Positions 14,019 through 16,801 of a stretch of DNA of 16,801 nt are shown here, in pieces. The stretch is from an uncultured Pseudomonadota bacterium. Lineage in GTDB: Bacteria; Pseudomonadota; Gammaproteobacteria; Burkholderiales; Thiobacillaceae. Under the pieces are notes generated by a model, which was given only the letters and a program-made list of their open reading frames with translations, was not told where the DNA came from and did no database searches. Location: assembly GCA_903883985.1 (NCBI GenBank), contig CAISDD010000382.1:1-16801 (forward strand), written 5' to 3'. The position numbers and the translations under genes were made by a program. Numbering within the stretch: position 1 is the first letter of the stretch; each line of letters starts with the position of its first letter.

Positions 14019-14626
14019 GCGATCCCATCATCACCATCGTCGATGATGACGAGGCCGTACGCGATTCTCTGGCGTTGCTGCTCAATTTTCGCGGCTTCCG
14101 CTGCCGCGGCTATGCCAGCGCCGAGGAATGCCTGGCGCATTGGCGACCGGACTGGCGTGGCTGCCTGCTCCTGGATCTGCGCATGGGTGGCATGGATGGC
14201 CTGGCGCTGCAACGCGTCCTGGGCGAACACGGTTCGCGATTGCCTGTGGTCTTCCTCACCGGCCACGGCGACATCGCTCACGCGCGCGCCGCGCTCAAGG
14301 CCGGTGCCGTCGATTTCCTGGAAAAACCGTATGCGGAAAAAGCGCTGCTCGAAGCGGTACACGAAGCCGTGGCGCGCGATGCTCGACAACACGCGGTGCA
14401 GAGCCACTCGGAGGCGATCGTCACGCGCATCGCGCGCCTGTCGGAGCGCGAGCGCCAGGTCATGGAACTCACGGTGGAGGGTCGGCCGAATCGGGAAATC
14501 GCCACCATCCTGGAAATCAGCCCGCGTACCGTGGAAGTCTTCAAGGCCCGCATGATGGAAAAGATGCAGGCGCGCAGCCTGCCGGAACTGGTGCGGCTGG
14601 TGATGGAGTCTCGCTCGGTGGGGTAG
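14015..14626 (+). CDS. FixJ/NarL-type response regulator
   Basis: A 203-aa transcriptional regulator with an intact receiver (DDD at 10-12, phospho-acceptor D54 in LLLDLRM, T82, K104 in EKPY) and a C-terminal LuxR-type helix-turn-helix (about 140-195: LSERERQVMELTVEGRPNREIATILEISPRTVEVFKARMMEKM). The ATG at 14015 has GGAG 7-10 nt upstream. It lies directly behind the MASE1 sensor kinase, and the pair is almost certainly one two-component system. A strong terminator follows 117 bp downstream. The regulated genes are not evident from the sequence. Confidence 0.92.
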   Translation: MSDPIITIVDDDEAVRDSLALLLNFRGFRCRGYASAEECLAHWRPDWRGCLLLDLRMGGMDGLALQRVLGEHGSRLPVVFLTGHGDIAHARAALKAGAVDFLEKPYAEKALLEAVHEAVARDARQHAVQSHSEAIVTRIARLSERERQVMELTVEGRPNREIATILEISPRTVEVFKARMMEKMQARSLPELVRLVMESRSVG

Positions 14627-14743
14627 CCCACTGCCCGTGTACGTGTTCCCCTTACGCGCTCACGCGAATGCACACGACCCTGCGAATCCGTAGCATGGCT
14701 GTACACCCTGAGCAGGGCGGCTGCATGAGATAGCAGCATCTTT

Positions 14744-14772
14744 ACGGGCGACCCAGGTCGCCCGTTTTTTTT
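14744..14772 (+). terminator. Rho-independent terminator of the nadD-regulator run
   Basis: A perfect 9-bp stem ACGGGCGAC (14744-14752) / GTCGCCCGT (14757-14765) with loop CCAG is followed by eight T's including the last stem base. It ends the plus-strand run that leads to the response regulator. The 14627-14743 stretch before it holds nothing recognisable. Confidence 0.92.
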
Positions 14773-14789
14773 CGTTTATCCGCAGATAC

Positions 14790-14940
14790 TCAAGCGCCGC
14801 CGTTCAGCCCTACTCCGGTCGCGTGCAAGTACGCAGGCATTTCCGGGAGGAGGGAGTCCCTCCTCGGCATCAGGTCCAGGTCTCGCCACCGCTGGAAGCG
14901 GTTGTAGAGGGATCGACAGCTAGCGTCGCGATGCGGGGAG
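14790..14940 (-). pseudogene. Possible scrap of an IS5-like transposase
   Basis: On the minus strand a frame reads CRSLYNRFQRWRDLDLMPR, similar in spirit to the W-x-T-V-Y-N-R-F-x-R-W segment near the N-terminus of IS5-family transposases, then continues to a stop at 14790-14792. No start, no DDE motifs and no inverted ends are visible. A 9-bp palindrome GAGGAGGGA-G-TCCCTCCTC (14847-14865) lies within it. The match is to about 12 residues, so chance similarity cannot be excluded. Confidence 0.35.
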
Positions 14941-14943
14941 AAG

Positions 14944-15027
14944 GTAGGGCGGAAAAGCGGTTTTTCGCGCCTTCCGCCGGATGTTAGTCATTCGGCGGAG
15001 AACGCCGGCCCGGCTCATCCGCCCTAC
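14944..15027. repeat. Imperfect palindromic repeat reaching a stop codon
   Basis: Outer arms GTAGGGCGGA (14944-14953) and TCCGCCCTAC (15018-15027) enclose an inner pair TCCGCCG (14973-14979) / CGGCGGA (14993-14999). GTAGGGCGGA...TCCGCCCTAC elements are a common dispersed class in Proteobacteria. The right arm supplies the TAG stop (15024-15026) of the minus-strand receiver protein, so insertion may have set its present C-terminus. Confidence 0.65.
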
Positions 15028-16562
15028 GCGGGCTCATATCGGGGAAGAACCACGGTGATCGTGGTCTGGTTTTCCGGCTCGGAAACCGCCAGCTCAATCT
15101 GGCCATTTTGGGCCTCTGTGAGCATTTTGACGGAATACGTTTCAATACCCGACCCCCCCTGCTTGCCATGCGTCATGAACTTGTCGAAAAAATGCCCGCG
15201 CAGCTCGGCAGGCACCACGCCTGCGTACTGGATCGTGATGCGCAAGGGCGATTCATCCTTCAGGGTAATCACAATCCGGCTAGTATCCGGCGCGGCTTCG
15301 CAAGCAATCAAGATCAGGTTCTGGAATATGGAATAGCAGAACATGGCGTCACCCAGTGATCGCGGAATCTCCCCGCCGACAGGTACATCCTCATCGATGG
15401 CGATCTTGAGCTGCTTCTCGGTGAACGTCATCTGCACGATCTCTGTGGTGTGTCGCAGGATTTCCCCGATCTTGATCGGCTGAGCATCGAGCTTGAAGCG
15501 CCCGGTCTCGATCTTGAAGAGTTCCGAGGAGCGGTTCACCATGTTGATCACATGTAGGGCAGCTTCCTCGGCCATGAGTAGCTTCTCGCGATGCAGAATA
15601 CTGATAGAGAAGTCGGCGGATAGCGAACGCACCAGCCCGAGTACCGTGGCCATCGGCGACTTCATGTCCTGCTGCGACAGATGTTCTACCTCCCCGCGCA
15701 GGCGCACCACTTCCAGCAGGTCGTCGTAGTCGGCCTGCACCTGCTTATGCAGTTCGACATAGCGCATGAAATTGCGTACACGTAACTGGAGTTCATCAGC
15801 GCTGATGGGTTTGGTGATGAAGTCCACAGCCCCCAGTTCCCGCCCCCGTTGCAGCGCAGCCTCGCCGCTCATGGCCGTGACAAAGATCACGGGGATGGAA
15901 AGCGATGTCGGATGCTCGCGCATGCGTCGTGCCACTTCGAAGCCATCCATGTTGGGCATCATGATGTCGAGCAGCACCAGATCCGGCGGGGTGTCCGATT
16001 GGCAGATTTCCAGCGCCTTCGCTCCTGAAGGGGCGAGTAGCACACGGTAGTCGTCCTTTAACAGGTGCGAGAGCAGTTCCAGATTCTCGGGAGTATCGTC
16101 CACGACCAGCACGGTCGCGCGTTCCCCCCCCTTAACGCCCACAGGAAGAGTGGCCAGGTCTATCGGAACACGGGACCGAGGTGGCGACTTGAGTGCCTTT
16201 TCAACGCGAGCGGCCAGGACGGCCGCGGTGAAGGGTTTGATCAGCAGGTCGCCGATGCCGCTGGTGGCGGCAACGTTGACCTGATAACGAGCCAGTTCTC
16301 CGGTGATGAGAATAAATGGAATACTGGCCAATTTCATGTCGATACGCATCGCTTCGAACAATTCGAGGCCGGACATGATGGGCACGTTCCATTCGCAAAG
16401 CACGATATCCACCTGCTGCGTGTTCAGGATGTGCAATGCTTCGGCGCCATCTTTGGCCGTCACGATGCGCTCGGAGCCGAACGCGCGCAGTTGGGCTGAA
16501 ATGACGGCGCGCATGACCGCGGCGGCATCGACCACGAGAAATACAGCGTTCCTGGAAATCAT
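15024..16562 (-). CDS. Two-receiver protein with degenerate kinase module
   Basis: A 512-aa soluble protein: receiver 1 (about 5-125), receiver 2 (149-270), a coiled linker, then a histidine-kinase-like helix pair and ATPase-like domain (about 290-508). Receiver 1 is degenerate: VVDAAAV replaces the acidic pair, and the phospho-acceptor is Glu57 (CEWNVP), though T87 and K109 remain. Receiver 2 is complete (D155, D156, D199 in LLDIMMP, T229, K251). In the kinase part the H-box reads LSQQDMKSPM with Gln298 where His is expected. The N-box lacks its second Asn (QNLILIACEA), and G1 is YAGVVP without Asp, whereas HGKQGGSGIETYS still resembles a G2 box. It probably signals through receiver 2 and does not autophosphorylate. 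AGAGG precedes the ATG. It follows another gene by 8 bp on the same strand, so the two form an operon. Confidence 0.88.
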   Translation of the reverse strand: MISRNAVFLVVDAAAVMRAVISAQLRAFGSERIVTAKDGAEALHILNTQQVDIVLCEWNVPIMSGLELFEAMRIDMKLASIPFILITGELARYQVNVAATSGIGDLLIKPFTAAVLAARVEKALKSPPRSRVPIDLATLPVGVKGGERATVLVVDDTPENLELLSHLLKDDYRVLLAPSGAKALEICQSDTPPDLVLLDIMMPNMDGFEVARRMREHPTSLSIPVIFVTAMSGEAALQRGRELGAVDFITKPISADELQLRVRNFMRYVELHKQVQADYDDLLEVVRLRGEVEHLSQQDMKSPMATVLGLVRSLSADFSISILHREKLLMAEEAALHVINMVNRSSELFKIETGRFKLDAQPIKIGEILRHTTEIVQMTFTEKQLKIAIDEDVPVGGEIPRSLGDAMFCYSIFQNLILIACEAAPDTSRIVITLKDESPLRITIQYAGVVPAELRGHFFDKFMTHGKQGGSGIETYSVKMLTEAQNGQIELAVSEPENQTTITVVLPRYEPA

Positions 16563-16570
16563 ATTGCCTC

Positions 16571-16801
16571 TTAGTTACTGTGTGATTCGGCAAGCGACAG
16601 CGGCTCGGTGTCGCGAGTCTCTGTCATGGCGGCTCTGAGTGCCGCGAGTGCCGTGCCGAAGTCGTAGGCATGGATGCCGGCCGCGATCTCGCGGTACTGT
16701 CCGGGGAATGCCGCGAACAACAGATCGGCGTTGGCATCCAGTACCTCCTCGGCTTCGGAACCGCTCAGCAGCGATTTCAGTTGCGCGCAGACCGCTTTGA
16801 G
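16571..16801 (-). CDS. C-terminal end of a gene upstream of the two-receiver protein
   Basis: An open frame of 76 codons enters from the window edge and stops at 16571-16573, 8 bp before the two-receiver gene. The visible part is helical: LKAVCAQLKSLLSGSEAEEV, then LDANADLLFAAFPGQYREIAAGIHAYDF and GTALAALRAA. Such LDANADLL...I-x-x-FDF...AL-x-x-L tails occur at the C-terminus of hybrid sensor kinases and related signalling proteins. That identity is inferred, and the catalytic part lies outside the window. The tight spacing suggests it is the signalling partner of the two-receiver protein. Confidence 0.6.
   Translation of the reverse strand, partial: LKAVCAQLKSLLSGSEAEEVLDANADLLFAAFPGQYREIAAGIHAYDFGTALAALRAAMTETRDTEPLSLAESHSN

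Noticed and set aside
1..16801. CRISPR arrays, tRNA or rRNA genes
   Set aside because: No regularly spaced repeats and no tRNA- or rRNA-like sequence were seen; the repeats present are isolated palindromes.

Overview
The window looks like a chromosomal segment of a GC-rich, autotrophic betaproteobacterium, most likely of the Nitrosomonadales/Hydrogenophilales (Thiobacillus-like) kind. The gene order leuS-lptE-holA-proA-(insert)-nadD-rsfS is the usual betaproteobacterial housekeeping block, and a bacterial-type phosphoribulokinase gene (Calvin cycle) sits divergently next to leuS. This placement rests on gene order and protein character only.

Layout. 1-260: a perfect 20-bp REP-like inverted repeat, other small palindromes and the terminator of a type IV major pilin gene (minus strand, 272-682) that has a well-spaced sigma-54 promoter. 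961-1509: an exported PEBP/YbhB-like protein. 1538-2509 (minus): a soluble PDC/Cache sensor protein of unknown output. 2596-3486 (minus): prk, ending in a strong hairpin. A shared 191-bp region between prk and leuS holds divergent promoters and an unusual 19-bp inverted repeat. 3678-7923: leuS, lptE and holA in tight succession; leuS carries an in-frame insertion of about 28 codons made of consecutive DNA hairpins. 7969-8042: a GC-rich multi-hairpin repeat. 8138-9409: proA.

9410-10822 is an accessory island inside the housekeeping block. It holds a fragment resembling the N-terminus of an Mrr restriction protein, a paired-hairpin repeat, a VapC-type PIN toxin relic with an apparent internal deletion, and an intact-looking two-gene module: a 69-aa putative antitoxin overlapping a zeta-toxin-family kinase. 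The kinase stop codon overlaps the GTG start of nadD, so the module appears to be transcriptionally and translationally joined to an essential NAD biosynthesis gene.

10819-14626 reads as one run: nadD, rsfS, a TsaC/Sua5-family gene, a MASE1 membrane histidine kinase and a FixJ/NarL-type response regulator, closed by a strong terminator. 14627-15023 has no intact gene: it holds the terminator, a possible IS5-like transposase scrap and a palindromic repeat. 15024-16562 (minus) is a protein with two receivers and a histidine-kinase-like module in which the first receiver and the kinase have lost key residues. Just upstream of it is the C-terminal end of another gene, probably a sensor kinase, that runs off the window.
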